A stretch of DNA of 64,000 nucleotides, taken from NCBI RefSeq assembly GCF_003610895.1, contig NZ_MCAS01000012.1:62001-126000 (forward strand), written 5' to 3'. Each line of letters opens with the position of its first letter. Position 1 is the first letter of the stretch. Under the pieces are notes generated by a model. That model was not told the origin of the DNA and ran no database searches. It was given only the letters and a program-made list of their open reading frames with translations. A program made the position numbers and the translations under genes. The DNA comes from Paraburkholderia fungorum (GTDB lineage Bacteria; Pseudomonadota; Gammaproteobacteria; Burkholderiales; Burkholderiaceae). Positions 34,966-45,149 of this stretch are shown here, piece by piece.

Positions 34966-34974
34966 GAGCGTGCG

Positions 34975-35460
34975 ATGCGTGCATGGTTCGTCCTTGCGGT
35001 CTTTCCCGTGCTCGCGCTGGGCGCCGCCGCTCTCGCCCAGCCGACTATCCCGGCGACGCCTTTCCACGACACGTTGCGCGGCACCACGCCGCTCGACGAG
35101 GAGATGAAGCCGCCGCTGATCGCGCCCACGGAGAACAAGGACGTGATCCGCGGCCGCGCCTATGCGCAGCAGCCGCCAACCATTCCTCACAAGATCGACG
35201 GTTATCAGCTCGACCGCAACGCCAACCGCTGCCTTGCGTGCCATGCCCGCAGCCGTGCTGAAGAGAGCGGAGCGGTGCCGATCGCAATTTCGCACTACAC
35301 CGATCGCGCCGGCGAAACCCTCGGCCACCTCGCGCCGCGCCGCTATTTCTGCACGCAGTGCCACGTGCCGCAGGCCGATATCAAGCCGCTGGTCGGCAAC
35401 ACTTTTACGGATATCGCGGACGTCCGCCTGCCGCCGCCCGCTGTCCAGCCCAAAAAGTAG
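34975..35460 (+). CDS. napB: NapB, dihaem cytochrome c subunit
   Basis: A 161-residue periplasmic cytochrome with a signal peptide ending ALAQP and two haem-attachment sites, CLACH and CTQCH. Conserved NapB segments [20 protein letters not shown] and [13 protein letters not shown] are present. It transfers electrons from NapC to NapA. It lies 9 bp after napA and 8 bp before napC. Confidence 0.96.
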   Translation: MRAWFVLAVFPVLALGAAALAQPTIPATPFHDTLRGTTPLDEEMKPPLIAPTENKDVIRGRAYAQQPPTIPHKIDGYQLDRNANRCLACHARSRAEESGAVPIAISHYTDRAGETLGHLAPRRYFCTQCHVPQADIKPLVGNTFTDIADVRLPPPAVQPKK

Positions 35461-35468
35461 AGACCGAC

Positions 35469-36086
35469 ATGCGCGATCTGATCCGCCGCTACTGGCGAAC
35501 CATCAATCGGCCGAGCACCTATTTCAGCCGGGGTTTTCTCACCCTGGGCGGTTTCGTCGCGGGCGTGGTGTTCTGGGGCGCGTTCAACACGGCGATGGAG
35601 TTGACCAACACCGAGGCGTTCTGCACCGGCTGTCACGAGATGCGTGACAACACCTATGCCGAGCTTAAGACCACGATCCACTTCAGCAATCGCAGCGGCG
35701 TGCACGCCAAGTGTTCCGATTGCCACGTGCCGCACAACTGGACCGACAAGATCGCCCGCAAGATGCAGGCGTCGAAGGAGGTCTGGGCCAAGGTGTTCGG
35801 CGTGGTGAACACGCGCGAGAAGTTCCAGGACAAACGGCTCGAGCTGGCGGAGCACGAATGGGCGCGCTTCAAGGCGAATGATTCGCTCGAATGCCGCAAT
35901 TGCCACTCGTTCGAGTACATGGACTTCACGCGGCAGAGTCCGCGTGCGCAGGAAGCGCACCAGCGCTTTCTCGGCACCGGCGAAAAAACCTGCATCGATT
36001 GTCACAAGGGCATTGCGCACCAGTTGCCGAACATGACGCAGGCGCAGGCCGACGCGGACGCGAAGCAGAACGCGGGTAAGCATTGA
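35469..36086 (+). CDS. napC: NapC, tetrahaem quinol dehydrogenase
   Basis: A 205-residue membrane-anchored cytochrome. The ATG at 35469 gives a short N-terminus, then one membrane helix ([20 protein letters not shown]) and four CxxCH sites (CTGCH, CSDCH, CRNCH, CIDCH). It oxidises quinol and passes electrons to NapB. No napF, napG or napH is present, so this is the simple NapEDABC form. The ccm genes start 76 bp downstream. Confidence 0.96.
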   Translation: MRDLIRRYWRTINRPSTYFSRGFLTLGGFVAGVVFWGAFNTAMELTNTEAFCTGCHEMRDNTYAELKTTIHFSNRSGVHAKCSDCHVPHNWTDKIARKMQASKEVWAKVFGVVNTREKFQDKRLELAEHEWARFKANDSLECRNCHSFEYMDFTRQSPRAQEAHQRFLGTGEKTCIDCHKGIAHQLPNMTQAQADADAKQNAGKH

Positions 36087-36162
36087 GCGGGTAGTGCAAT
36101 GGACAGGCACATGGACAATCCGGCAAGGCCCGCCAACCTCGCCAACCTATGGACGGTTCACG

Positions 36163-36801
36163 ATGCTCCGCGCTGAAGGTCTCGGTCTTGGGCGCGGCGG
36201 GCGCGAGATCGTCGACGGCGTCGATTTCAATATCGAGGCCGGCTGGGCGCTGCAAATCCACGGCGCGAACGGCTGCGGCAAGACCACGCTGCTGCGGGCG
36301 CTGGCAGGCCTGCTGCAGCCGGTCGCCGGCAGCATACGGTGGCGCGGCATGAACGTGCACGCGCAGCCTGAGCGGTTTCGCCGTGAGCGTGCCTATGTCG
36401 GTCATAGCAACGGCCTGAGCGACGATCTGTCGGTGCTGGAGAATTTGCGTTTTGCAGCGTTGCTCGGCGTGAATCCGGGCAGTTTGAGCGATGCCCGTCT
36501 GCGTGAGCGCGACGTGCTGGAAATCGCGAACCTGTGGACGCTGCGGCACACGCGCGTCGGCAGTTTGTCGCAAGGGCAGCGGCGCCGGGCGGCGCTGGCC
36601 CGCGTGATGCTCGAACGCAAGCCATTGTGGCTGCTCGACGAACCGGCCGAAGCGCTCGACGAGACCGCCCGGGTATGGCTTGCCGACGCGCTCGACGAGC
36701 ATCTGCTGGACGGCGGCATCGTGGTGGCGACCACCCATCTGGCGTTGCCGACCGCTGCCGCGCGCACGCAGCATCTGCAACTGCAGCGGGGCGAATCATG
36801 A
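36163..36801 (+). CDS. ccmA: CcmA, haem-export ABC ATPase
   Basis: A 212-residue ATPase of cytochrome c maturation System I. Walker A GANGCGKTT, signature LSQGQRRRAALARV and Walker B LWLLDEPAEALD are visible. I chose the ATG at 36163 by family homology (MLRAEGLGLG); a GTG at 36094 is possible. With CcmB it drives release of holo-CcmE from CcmC. It overlaps ccmB by four bases. Confidence 0.94.
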   Translation: MLRAEGLGLGRGGREIVDGVDFNIEAGWALQIHGANGCGKTTLLRALAGLLQPVAGSIRWRGMNVHAQPERFRRERAYVGHSNGLSDDLSVLENLRFAALLGVNPGSLSDARLRERDVLEIANLWTLRHTRVGSLSQGQRRRAALARVMLERKPLWLLDEPAEALDETARVWLADALDEHLLDGGIVVATTHLALPTAAARTQHLQLQRGES

Positions 36802-37466
36802 TCGCGCTGATGCTCGGCATCGTGCGCCGCGAACTGGCGCTCAGCTGGCGCAGACGCAGCGTCGCGCTCGGCGCTTTGCTGTTCTTCGTGATCGCCTCGA
36901 GTCTGTTTCCGCTGGCGGTCGGCACCGATCCGGCGCTGCTGCAGGCCATCGCCCCAGGCGTGCTGTGGGTGACAGCCCTGTTCGCCGCGATGCTCTCGGC
37001 CGGACAGTTGTTCGGCCAGGATTTCGCGAGCGGCGCGCTCGAGCAGATGACGTTGTCGCCGCAACCGTTGCCGCTCATCGTCTTCGGCAAGATCGCCGCG
37101 CACTGGCTGACGAGCGGCTTCGCGCTGGTGCTGCTCACGCCGGTGGTCGCGTTGCAGTACGACCTCGGGTTGCGCGACACCGTGCCGTTGATGGCGTCGC
37201 TGTTGCTCGGCACGCCGCTTCTGACTCTGATCGGCTCGATGGGCGCCGCGCTCACGCTGGGCATGCGGGGCGGCGGCGCGTTACTCGGTCTGCTGATTCT
37301 GCCGCTCTATGTGCCGGTGCTGATTTTCGGCGTCGGCGCGGCCGATCCGGCCGGCACCGCGGGGTGGTCCGCGGCCAATTTTTCGCTGCTCGGCGCAGCA
37401 CTGTGCGCGGGCGTTTCGCTGTGCCCATGGGCCAGCGCCGCGGCCCTGCGCATCACGATGGAGTAA
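36798..37466 (+). CDS. ccmB: CcmB, haem-export ABC permease
   Basis: A 222-residue integral membrane protein with about six helices, including LGALLFFVIASSLFPLAVG and LLGLLILPLYVPVLIFGVG. It starts at an ATGA overlap with ccmA and pairs with CcmA and CcmC. The segment AGQLFGQDFASGALEQM is characteristic of CcmB. Confidence 0.94.
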   Translation: MIALMLGIVRRELALSWRRRSVALGALLFFVIASSLFPLAVGTDPALLQAIAPGVLWVTALFAAMLSAGQLFGQDFASGALEQMTLSPQPLPLIVFGKIAAHWLTSGFALVLLTPVVALQYDLGLRDTVPLMASLLLGTPLLTLIGSMGAALTLGMRGGGALLGLLILPLYVPVLIFGVGAADPAGTAGWSAANFSLLGAALCAGVSLCPWASAAALRITME

Positions 37467-37471
37467 CGAAG

Positions 37472-38215
37472 ATGAACCGCCCGAACTGGTTCCGCTACGC
37501 GTCGCCACGCACCTTCGATCCGCTGGCGGCGCGGCTGGTGCCGCTGTTCGCCGTGAGCGCCGTGCTGTTGATCTTCGCGGGCCTCGCGATCGGTCTCGCG
37601 GCGGCGCCGCGCGACGCCTTGCAAGGCGACGTGTATCGCATCATGTTCGTGCATGTGCCGGCCGCGTGGATGTCGATGCTGATCTACCTGGTGATGGCCG
37701 CGTATTGCGCGCTCGGGCTGCTGCTCAACGCGCGGCTGGCCGCGATGATGGCGCGCGCGCTGGCGCCCACCGGCGCGCTCTTCACGTTGATCGCGCTCGT
37801 TACCGGCTCACTGTGGGGCAAGCCGACATGGGGCGCCTGGTGGGTGTGGGACGCGCGTCTCACGTCGGAGCTGATCCTGCTGTTCCTCTATATCGGCTTT
37901 CTCGCGCTGCACGCCGCGATCGACGACCCGCGCCGCGCCGACCGCGCCTGTGCCACCCAGGCGTTGATCGGCGTCGTCAATATTCCGGTGATCTATTTTT
38001 CGGTGCAGTGGTGGTACACCCTGCATCAGGGGCCGTCGCTGAGCTTCGGCAGCGGTGTGTCGATGAGCGCGTCGATGGTGTGGGGCATCTTCGTGATGAC
38101 CGGCGGCTTCTGGTCGTACGCGATTGCCGTGGCGCTGGCGCGCGTGCGCGCGATCATGCGGGAACGCCGTCGCGCGGCCCCTTGGGAAGCGAACTTCGAG
38201 GAGCGTGCCGCATGA
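37472..38215 (+). CDS. ccmC: CcmC, haem-handling membrane protein
   Basis: A 247-residue six-helix membrane protein with the Trp-rich haem-binding segment WGKPTWGAWWVWDARLTSE near residue 120 and external His residues (FVHVPAAW, LHQGPS). It loads haem onto the periplasmic chaperone CcmE. It overlaps ccmD by four bases. Confidence 0.95.
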   Translation: MNRPNWFRYASPRTFDPLAARLVPLFAVSAVLLIFAGLAIGLAAAPRDALQGDVYRIMFVHVPAAWMSMLIYLVMAAYCALGLLLNARLAAMMARALAPTGALFTLIALVTGSLWGKPTWGAWWVWDARLTSELILLFLYIGFLALHAAIDDPRRADRACATQALIGVVNIPVIYFSVQWWYTLHQGPSLSFGSGVSMSASMVWGIFVMTGGFWSYAIAVALARVRAIMRERRRAAPWEANFEERAA

Positions 38216-38388
38216 ACAGCGTGGCAAGCGTGGCGGCGATGCTCGGGCAGACCCCCTATTTGACAGTGGCGCTCGCGACAACCTTCGGATTGCTGATCGT
38301 CGAGGCCTGGCGTGTACGCGGCCAGCTTCGCGCAGCCGCGCGCAGGTCGGGCGACACCGGCGCGCCGGAGCGTGCGGATGAGCGCTAG
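38212..38388 (+). CDS. ccmD: CcmD, small membrane adaptor
   Basis: A 58-residue single-helix protein ([20 protein letters not shown]) with a basic C-terminal tail, matching CcmD, which helps release holo-CcmE. It overlaps ccmC at its start and ccmE at its end. Confidence 0.88.
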   Translation: MNSVASVAAMLGQTPYLTVALATTFGLLIVEAWRVRGQLRAAARRSGDTGAPERADER

Positions 38389-38923
38389 AGGCAGGCGGCT
38401 GGGCTGGATCGTCGGCGCGGTGGCAGCCGCGGGACTGACCTGTGCGCTGGTGCTGAATGCGTTTCGCGCCAACGTGATGTTCTTCGTGAGTCCGAGCCAG
38501 ATTGCGGCGCAGCAGATGCCGGCGGCGCATCGGTTTCGCCTGGGCGGACTGGTCGAACGCGGATCGCTCACGCGTGGCGCGGACGGCCTGAGCGTGCGCT
38601 TTATCGTGACCGATACGGTCAATCAGGTGGCGGTGGTCTATCACGGCGTTCTGCCAGACCTGTTTCGCGAAGGCAGCGGCGTGGTCGCGCAGGGCCGGCT
38701 CGGCAGCGACGGCCAGTTCCACGCCGACGAAGTCCTCGCAAAGCATGACGAAAAATACATGCCGCCCGACGCGGCAGAAGCGGTGCGCCGCGCACAGGCA
38801 TCAGCGGCGCAGCCGGCGGCGCCCGTGGATGCTGCCGCACCCGCGACGTTGCGCCTGACGGCCCGCACGCCGGACGACGCACGCCGCGCCGATAATCGTC
38901 AGCCAGGAGGCGTCCAGCCTTGA
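38378..38923 (+). CDS. ccmE: CcmE, periplasmic haem chaperone
   Basis: A 181-residue membrane-anchored haem chaperone. It has an N-terminal anchor ([19 protein letters not shown]), an OB-fold barrel ([33 protein letters not shown]) and the covalent haem site HDEKYMP. The C-terminal tail is Ala/Pro-rich and variable. It starts inside the end of ccmD and its stop overlaps the ccmF start. Confidence 0.95.
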   Translation: MSARGRRLGWIVGAVAAAGLTCALVLNAFRANVMFFVSPSQIAAQQMPAAHRFRLGGLVERGSLTRGADGLSVRFIVTDTVNQVAVVYHGVLPDLFREGSGVVAQGRLGSDGQFHADEVLAKHDEKYMPPDAAEAVRRAQASAAQPAAPVDAAAPATLRLTARTPDDARRADNRQPGGVQP

Positions 38924-41094
38924 TCCCGGAGATCGGTCACTTTGCCTTGATTCTCGCGCTGCTGCTCGCACTGACGACGGCGACCCTGCCGCTGCTCGGC
39001 GCGCAACTCGGCATCGCCGGCTGGATGCGGCTCGCGTGGCCGGCGGCACGCGCGCAATGCGCGTTTGTGGCGCTGGCCTTCGCCTGTCTTGCGTGGTCGT
39101 TTCTCAGCGACGATTTTTCGGTGGCCTACGTCGCCGACAATTCCAATTCGGCGCTGCCCGCCATCTATCGTTTCACCGCGGTGTGGGGCGGGCATGAAGG
39201 CTCGTTGCTGCTGTGGGTGCTGCTGCTGACCGTGTGGATGGTCGCAGTGACGTTCTTCAGCCGTCAACTCGCGGTGCCGATGGTGGCGCGCGTGCTGGCG
39301 GTGATGAGCTGGATTGCCGCCGGCTTCCTGCTGTTCATGCTGTTCACCTCCAATCCGTTCAACCGTCTGATGCCGCCCGCGATGGACGGGCGCGATCTGA
39401 ATCCGCTCCTGCAGGACCCCGGCATGGTGATTCATCCGCCGATGCTCTACATGGGTTATGTCGGGTTTTCGGTGGCCTTCGCGTTTGCGATTGCGGCGCT
39501 GCTGTCGGGCGAATTGAATGCGGCGTGGGCGCGCTGGTCGCGTCCATGGACGATTGCCGCGTGGCTTTTCCTCACGCTCGGCATCATGCTCGGCAGCGGA
39601 TGGGCGTACTACGAACTTGGCTGGGGTGGCTGGTGGTTCTGGGACCCGGTCGAAAACGCGTCCTTCATGCCGTGGCTCGCCGGCACCGCGCTGATCCATT
39701 CGCTCGCCGTGACCGACAGGCGCGGCAGTTTTCGCAGCTGGACGGCACTGTTGGCGATCTGCGCGTTTTCGCTGAGTCTGCTCGGCACGTTTCTCGTGCG
39801 CTCGGGCGTGATCACGTCGGTGCATGCCTTTGCCAGCGATCCGGCACGCGGCGTTTTCATCCTCGCGTTTCTGGCGCTTGTGGTGGGCGGCGCGCTGCTG
39901 CTGTTCGCGTGGCGGGCTCCGCAAATCGGTCTGGGTGCGGGCTTCGAGCCGGTTTCGCGCGAAGCGCTGCTGCTCTCGAACAATGTGCTGCTGATGGTGG
40001 CGGCGGCCTCGGTGCTGCTCGGCACGCTGTATCCGATGGCGCTCGACGCGCTCGGTCTCGACAAGATTTCCGTCGGACCGCCGTATTTCGACAGCGTGTT
40101 CGTGCCGCTGATGACGCCGGCGATCTTTCTGATGGGGATCGGCCCGCTCGCGCGCTGGCGGGCCGCGCGCCTGCCCGATCTGGCTCGGCGTCTGCGCTGG
40201 GCAGCGCTCGTCAGCGTGCTGACCGCGCTGCTGTTGCCGTGGGTGCTGGGCAACTGGCGGCCGCTCGTCAGTCTGGGGATGCTGCTCGCGGTCTGGAGCT
40301 TCGCGACCGTGGCCGTGAGCATGCGTGAACGACTTGGAGCGCCGACCGGCGAGCCCGCAGGCAGGGCGGCGGCTAGCTCTGACGCGGGGGCGGCGATCGA
40401 GCCGCCAGGCGCGGTGGTCACGGCACCGCTTGCGCGATCCGATGGGGATCAGCCCGGCAACGCGCGTGCCTCGCTGTTCGCGCGTGCACGGCGGGTCCCG
40501 CGGGCGTGCTACGGCATGTGGTTCGCGCATGCCGGCATCGGCGTGTTTATCCTCGGCGTGACGATGGTCAAGGGCTATCAGGTGGAGCGCGACGTGCCGA
40601 TGCAGCGCGGCGAAACCGTCGAAGTCGGCGCGTATCGCTTCCGCTTCGAGGGCGTGGCTCAGGTCAGTGGTCCGAACTATCTGGCGACGCGCGCCAGCGT
40701 CGCCGTGAGCCGCGATGGCAGGCCGGTGGCCGTCCTGTATCCCGAGAAGCGCATGTTTCTCGTCCAGAAGATGCCGATGACCGAGGCGGCCATCGATCAC
40801 GGCGTGCTGCGCGACCTGTACGTGGCGATGGGCGAGCCGATCGGCGCGGGCGCGTGGACTCTGCGCATCCAGATCAAGCCGTTCGTTCGCTGGATCTGGG
40901 GCGGCTGTCTGCTGATGGCGTTCGGTGGCCTGCTGGCCGCGAGTGACCGGCGTTATCGTCTGCTGCCGGGGCGGCGCACGAATGGGCGTTGGCGCGAACG
41001 CGCCGCCGGCAACGCGCTTATGCAACCCGCGGCGGATGTCTCTCGCACCGCCGGCGCCAAAGCAGCGAATTCCGTCAGCGAGGCGGGCCGATGA
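38920..41094 (+). CDS. ccmF: CcmF, haem lyase component
   Basis: A 724-residue polytopic membrane protein that attaches haem to apocytochromes. The start is a TTG at 38920 with AGGAGG nine bases upstream. The WWD domain reads [19 protein letters not shown] (about residue 235), and [12 protein letters not shown] is the typical upstream loop. Oddly, an Ala/Gly/Pro-rich insertion of about 50 residues (about 467-515) lies in a loop before [16 protein letters not shown]. It overlaps ccmE and ccmG at both ends. Confidence 0.95.
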   Translation: MIPEIGHFALILALLLALTTATLPLLGAQLGIAGWMRLAWPAARAQCAFVALAFACLAWSFLSDDFSVAYVADNSNSALPAIYRFTAVWGGHEGSLLLWVLLLTVWMVAVTFFSRQLAVPMVARVLAVMSWIAAGFLLFMLFTSNPFNRLMPPAMDGRDLNPLLQDPGMVIHPPMLYMGYVGFSVAFAFAIAALLSGELNAAWARWSRPWTIAAWLFLTLGIMLGSGWAYYELGWGGWWFWDPVENASFMPWLAGTALIHSLAVTDRRGSFRSWTALLAICAFSLSLLGTFLVRSGVITSVHAFASDPARGVFILAFLALVVGGALLLFAWRAPQIGLGAGFEPVSREALLLSNNVLLMVAAASVLLGTLYPMALDALGLDKISVGPPYFDSVFVPLMTPAIFLMGIGPLARWRAARLPDLARRLRWAALVSVLTALLLPWVLGNWRPLVSLGMLLAVWSFATVAVSMRERLGAPTGEPAGRAAASSDAGAAIEPPGAVVTAPLARSDGDQPGNARASLFARARRVPRACYGMWFAHAGIGVFILGVTMVKGYQVERDVPMQRGETVEVGAYRFRFEGVAQVSGPNYLATRASVAVSRDGRPVAVLYPEKRMFLVQKMPMTEAAIDHGVLRDLYVAMGEPIGAGAWTLRIQIKPFVRWIWGGCLLMAFGGLLAASDRRYRLLPGRRTNGRWRERAAGNALMQPAADVSRTAGAKAANSVSEAGR

Positions 41095-41648
41095 AGCGCG
41101 CGCTGCTTCCGCTCGCCGCTTTTCTCGCGCTGCTCGCGTTGCTGGCGGCGGGGCTCAGACACGATCCGCGGCAGTTGCCCTCGGCATTGATCGGGCGGCC
41201 CGCGCCCGCATTCGATCTGCCGCGCCTCGCGGCGACCGGCGAGCATGTATCTTCCGACTCGTTGCGCGGCCAGGTGTGGGTGCTCAACGTCTGGGCCTCC
41301 TGGTGCGAACCCTGTCGCGACGAGCAGCCGGTGCTGGTCGATCTCGCGGCGCGCCGGATCGCGCCGGTGTACGGCCTGAATTACAAGGACGACCCTCAAC
41401 CGGCGCGGCAATGGCTGGCCGAGGCGGGCGATCCTTATACGGCTTCGCTGGTCGATCGCAACGGCCAGACCGGGATCGACTACGGCGTGTATGGCGTGCC
41501 GGAGACCTTTGTGGTCGACCGCGCGGGCATCGTCCGCTATCGGCAGGCGGGGCCGCTCACAACGGCGTCGCTCGAGGACGTGATTGTGCCCTTGTTGAGA
41601 AAACTGCAGCGCGAGGGCGAGGGCGGGGGCGGGGGCGGCAATGGGTAG
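41091..41648 (+). CDS. ccmG: CcmG/DsbE thiol:disulfide oxidoreductase
   Basis: A 185-residue thioredoxin-fold protein with an N-terminal anchor (LLPLAAFLALLALLAAGL). The active site is WASWCEPC, and the acidic GVYGVPETFVVD motif with its cis-Pro follows. It keeps apocytochrome CxxCH cysteines reduced before haem attachment. It overlaps ccmF (ATGA) and ccmH. Confidence 0.94.
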   Translation: MKRALLPLAAFLALLALLAAGLRHDPRQLPSALIGRPAPAFDLPRLAATGEHVSSDSLRGQVWVLNVWASWCEPCRDEQPVLVDLAARRIAPVYGLNYKDDPQPARQWLAEAGDPYTASLVDRNGQTGIDYGVYGVPETFVVDRAGIVRYRQAGPLTTASLEDVIVPLLRKLQREGEGGGGGGNG

Positions 41649-42126
41649 CCACGCGCGAAACTGGGTCTGGCGTGGCGGCGCGCTCGTGCTGCTGACGGTA
41701 TCGCTGCACGTGGTGCACGTGCGGGCCGGACCGGACAGCGCCGCCGAAGACGCGCGCGTGCACGGTCTCGCCGAGAGTTTTCGCTGCCTCGTATGCCAGA
41801 ACCAGACGCTCGCCGATTCGAATGCCGATCTTGCCGCGGATCTGCGCGAGCGCATTCGCGAGCAGGTTCGAGCCGGCGCCACCGACGCGTGGATTCGCGA
41901 CTACATGGTCCGCCGCTACGGCGATTTCGTGCTGTACCGGCCACCGCTCAAACCGCTGACCTGGGCGCTGTGGTTCGGCCCGTTCGCCGCGCTGGCGGCG
42001 GGCGCCTGGGTTGCGTGGCGCGCGATCGGGCGGCGGCGCGGCCTTGCTGCGCAGCCGCTCGATCACGACGAGCGCCGCCGCGTCGACGCGTTAATGGCGG
42101 CGGCTGACGAGGGCTTACCGAGATGA
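41641..42126 (+). CDS. ccmH: CcmH, apocytochrome thiol reductase
   Basis: A 161-residue protein with a signal or anchor sequence, the redox motif FRCLVCQNQTLADSNADLA, a three-helix domain (IRDYMVRRYGDFVLYRPP) and a C-terminal membrane helix. It acts with CcmG on apocytochrome cysteines. It overlaps ccmG by eight bases and ccmI by four. Confidence 0.95.
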   Translation: MGSHARNWVWRGGALVLLTVSLHVVHVRAGPDSAAEDARVHGLAESFRCLVCQNQTLADSNADLAADLRERIREQVRAGATDAWIRDYMVRRYGDFVLYRPPLKPLTWALWFGPFAALAAGAWVAWRAIGRRRGLAAQPLDHDERRRVDALMAAADEGLPR

Positions 42127-43421
42127 TTCAATTCTGGCTGATCGTCGCGGCGATGCTGCTCGCGGCCCTGTTGTGCGTGATCGTGCCGTTGCTGAGCCGG
42201 GGCTCACGCGGCGACATGACCGTGGCGCGTGCCGATGGCGGCGGCGCGGCGCTCGCCACCGCGATCTTCCGGACCGACATGGCCGAGCTGGAGCGGCAAG
42301 CCGCGGCCGGCGACCTGCCGGACGCGCAGCACGGCGACGCGCGGCGCGAGATCGAGCGGCGTTTCGCCGACGAGATCGGCGCGAAACCTGCCGCGGCGGC
42401 CATGCGGGCCGGCAGTATCGCGCAACGCGCGGCCACGGCAGCCGTGCTGCTGGCCTTGCTGCCGAGCGCGGCGCTGATCCTGTACATGCGCCTTGGCGGT
42501 CCGCTCGCGGTCGCGGTGCAGGCGGACAGCGCCGCCGGGCCGCAGGACAGTCACGCCGCCACCCAGGGCTCCCTCGATTTGATGGTGGGGCGTCTGGCCG
42601 CCAGATTGCGGCGGCAACCGGACGATCCCGCCGGCTGGACCATGCTGGCACGGTCCTACGCTGTCCTCGAACGGCCCGATGATGCCGCCGCCGCGTACCG
42701 GCGCGCGCTTGACCTGACGCCGCGCGATCCGCAATTGCTGGCCGATTACGCCGATGCCCTGGCGAGCGCCAATGGTGGCGACCTGACGGGCGCGCCCTTG
42801 CAGAGTATCGATGCTGCTCTCGCGCTCGATCCGGCAAACCCTAAGGCGTTGGCGCTGGCGGGGTCGGCGGCGTTCGAAGCGCGCGACTACCCACGCGCGA
42901 TCCAGTATTGGCAGCGGCTCGAACAGGCGCCAGGCGTGAGCGTGGAAATCGCGAATCAGGCGCGGGCGAACGTTGCCGAAGCGCATCGGCTGGCGAGCGG
43001 GGCGGCGGCTGAACCGGACGGAGCGGCGCCATTGGCAGGTGTGGCTGGGCAAGGGGCGGCGGCCGCGGCAGCGCCGTCAGCGGCGCTGGTCATTCACGTG
43101 CGCCTAAGCCCCGAACTCGCGGCACTCGCCCGTCCGGGCGACGTGGTATTCGTCTATGCGCGCGCAACGAACGGCCCGCGGATGCCGCTCGCAGTACAGC
43201 GGCTTCATGCGACCCAGTTGCCGGCGACCGTCAGGCTGGATGACTCGATGGCGATGGCGCCGGATTTGCGGCTGTCGAATTTCGCCGCCGTGACAGTCGA
43301 AGCACGCGTGTCCGCGTCGGGTAGCGCGCAGCCGGGCGCTGGCGATTGGGTCGGGACGAGTGGACCGCTCACGGGCGAACGCCGCGACGTCGAGTTGACC
43401 ATCGGCGAAGTGCTGCATTGA
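42123..43421 (+). CDS. ccmI: CcmI, TPR apocytochrome chaperone
   Basis: A 432-residue protein: N-terminal membrane helix (FWLIVAAMLLAALLCVIVPLL), a cytoplasmic helix with DMAELERQAAAGDL, a second membrane helix near residue 108, then periplasmic TPR repeats (AGWTMLARSYAVLERPDDAAAAY and following) and a C-terminal beta domain (LVIHVRLSPELAALARPGDVVFV). It presents the apocytochrome C-terminus to CcmFH. It is the last gene of the nap-ccm run. Confidence 0.94.
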   Translation: MIQFWLIVAAMLLAALLCVIVPLLSRGSRGDMTVARADGGGAALATAIFRTDMAELERQAAAGDLPDAQHGDARREIERRFADEIGAKPAAAAMRAGSIAQRAATAAVLLALLPSAALILYMRLGGPLAVAVQADSAAGPQDSHAATQGSLDLMVGRLAARLRRQPDDPAGWTMLARSYAVLERPDDAAAAYRRALDLTPRDPQLLADYADALASANGGDLTGAPLQSIDAALALDPANPKALALAGSAAFEARDYPRAIQYWQRLEQAPGVSVEIANQARANVAEAHRLASGAAAEPDGAAPLAGVAGQGAAAAAAPSAALVIHVRLSPELAALARPGDVVFVYARATNGPRMPLAVQRLHATQLPATVRLDDSMAMAPDLRLSNFAAVTVEARVSASGSAQPGAGDWVGTSGPLTGERRDVELTIGEVLH

Positions 43422-43492
43422 GCGACTTCGCGCGGCGCGTGACCGGCATTTTCCGGACCACGACGTTAAATCACGCTCACAACCCCATGGAC

Positions 43493-43530
43493 GAAAAAAA
43501 ACCAGCCGCGGGCTTGCGCCCGCGGCTGGT
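43493..43530 (-). terminator. Intrinsic terminator of the porin gene
   Basis: ACCAGCCGCGGGC (43501-43513) and GCCCGCGGCTGGT (43518-43530) form a perfect 13-bp stem with loop TTGC. The A-run at 43494-43500 is a T-run on the minus strand, so the terminator serves the gene at 43570-44736. Confidence 0.9.
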
Positions 43531-43569
43531 CTTCAACTGCGTGTTGCTTCAGCAGTCCGTCAAGTTCGA

Positions 43570-44736
43570 TTAGAACTTGTGGCGGATGCCCAGGCTAAGC
43601 ATCTCTTGTGAGTTGGAAGCCGAGTTGTAGCCATACGAACCGATCGATGCGCCTGCCGAAACCAGGTTGCCCGCCGAGTTGCGTTGTTGGCCGCTTGCGT
43701 GTTGCCATGCGCCAACCAAGTAGATGTCCGTGCGCTTCGACAGGTTGTAGTCGCCGCCGAGCGAAACCTGGTTATACGTTGCGCTCGTGTCGCCCGTACC
43801 CTTCGTGTAGACGTAGCCCACGCCCACCAGCATTGCCGGCGTTGCCTGATAGCCAAGGTACACGCCGCCGACGTTGAACTTCTCCGACGAAGAGAAGCCC
43901 GAATTTGCATCCGGCTTGTATTGCGCATTGCTGTAACGCAGGTTGACCGTGAACGGGCCCGTGACGTATTGCGCAGCGACCTGAGCGATGCCGATCGACT
44001 TCGCCGTCTGGTAGACCGAGTTGACCTGACCGTCGAACGTGCCGTCCGAAGTGCTGGCCCACGTCGTGCGCAGACCTGCCGTGTTCGAGTTGTCGGCGAG
44101 GAAGTAGCCTGCAGCAACGCTGAACGGACCCGTTGCGAACGTTGCAGCGCCCGACCACGTTTGACCCGAACCCGTCGTGCCAGCCACGCCGCCCAGAGCG
44201 TACATACCTTCGAACTGGACACCGCCCCACACCGGCGAGGTGTACTTGACAGCGTTGTTCGTGCGCGAGGAGTTGTCGTTGTTGTCGACGTCGCCCGGCG
44301 TTGCGAAGGTGGAACCGAAGAAGTTGTCACCCGTCAGCGGCTGAACCAGGTCGACCACCGGATCGTACTGACGACCCAACGTGACCGTACCCCACTGATC
44401 GCCCGTCAGGCCGACGTACGCTTGACGACCGAACATGCGGCCGCCTTGACCCAGCTTGCCGGTGTTGACGTCAAAGCCGTTCTCCAACTGGAAAATCGCC
44501 TTCAGGCCGCCGCCGAGATCTTCCGTGCCTTTCAGGCCGAAACGATCGCCTTGCAGGTTGCCAGCGTACATTGCGACCAGGTTCTTGTTCGCACCGCCAG
44601 CGGTGTTCGTCGTGTTGTGAACGTACTGGATCGACTCATCGATCAGGCCGTAAAGGGTAACGCTGCTTTGAGCATGCGCCACGCCGGTGACGCCCAGAAG
44701 CGCCAGCGAGAGGGTAGACAGGGCGATTCGTTTCAT
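43570..44736 (-). CDS. General porin (Gram-negative OmpC-type, Burkholderia style)
   Basis: A 388-residue outer-membrane trimeric porin. The start at 44736 follows GGAGA and gives a signal peptide ending GVAHAQSSVTLYG, the standard mature start of beta-proteobacterial porins. Barrel strands such as GDRFGLKGTEDLGGGLKAIF, the loop-3 region and the C-terminal SLGIRHKF with terminal Phe are present. It allows diffusion of small hydrophilic solutes. The coding sequence has a codon bias unlike its neighbours (frequent GTT, GCA, ACC), as expected for a highly expressed gene. It has its own terminator. Confidence 0.94.
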   Translation of the reverse strand: MKRIALSTLSLALLGVTGVAHAQSSVTLYGLIDESIQYVHNTTNTAGGANKNLVAMYAGNLQGDRFGLKGTEDLGGGLKAIFQLENGFDVNTGKLGQGGRMFGRQAYVGLTGDQWGTVTLGRQYDPVVDLVQPLTGDNFFGSTFATPGDVDNNDNSSRTNNAVKYTSPVWGGVQFEGMYALGGVAGTTGSGQTWSGAATFATGPFSVAAGYFLADNSNTAGLRTTWASTSDGTFDGQVNSVYQTAKSIGIAQVAAQYVTGPFTVNLRYSNAQYKPDANSGFSSSEKFNVGGVYLGYQATPAMLVGVGYVYTKGTGDTSATYNQVSLGGDYNLSKRTDIYLVGAWQHASGQQRNSAGNLVSAGASIGSYGYNSASNSQEMLSLGIRHKF

Positions 44737-45149
44737 CCATTTCTCCACGCAGATGATTAGTTTGTTGTTGCGGAAAGGAGAATAGCTCACTGCCTCAAAC
44801 GTTAAGAACTGGAAAAAAAAGACTGTCGCCAAAAACCGACAAACGACGCAAAGCCTTGTATTTAAAGCCCGTTAACGATTATTGCTGTTTACGCAATATT
44901 GAATCGTTGACTGCACATTATTGTTGTTTTGTTGATAGTGAAGGCGTGGGTACCTGCAATTTAGACACTTGTTTGAATGGTTTCTGTAATTTAGTCGTCT
45001 AGCCTCGGCGCGCGTTTGCAGCACCTATATAAAAGCCAGGCCGTGTTGCATTTGATGCGCGTGCTAGACAGGATTTGCGCGTTGTGAGCAGAAGCGCCGG
45101 TTGCCGCTTGTGGCCCGCCCGCTTCAGTCCGCAACGGCGAGCGCTCTTA
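44737..45149. other. 413-bp intergenic region upstream of the porin gene
   Basis: AT-rich from 44770 to 45000, consistent with a strong regulated promoter and long leader of the porin gene. The rest separates it from the YihY-type gene. I see no gene or clear palindrome. Confidence 0.55.

Noticed and set aside
33511..35364. 617-codon open frame antisense to napA and napB
   Set aside because: No family features; opposite strand encodes complete nap genes with cofactor motifs.
38899..41025. 708-codon open frame antisense to ccmF
   Set aside because: Arg/His/Gln-rich composition and no motif; ccmF on the plus strand has the full WWD domain.
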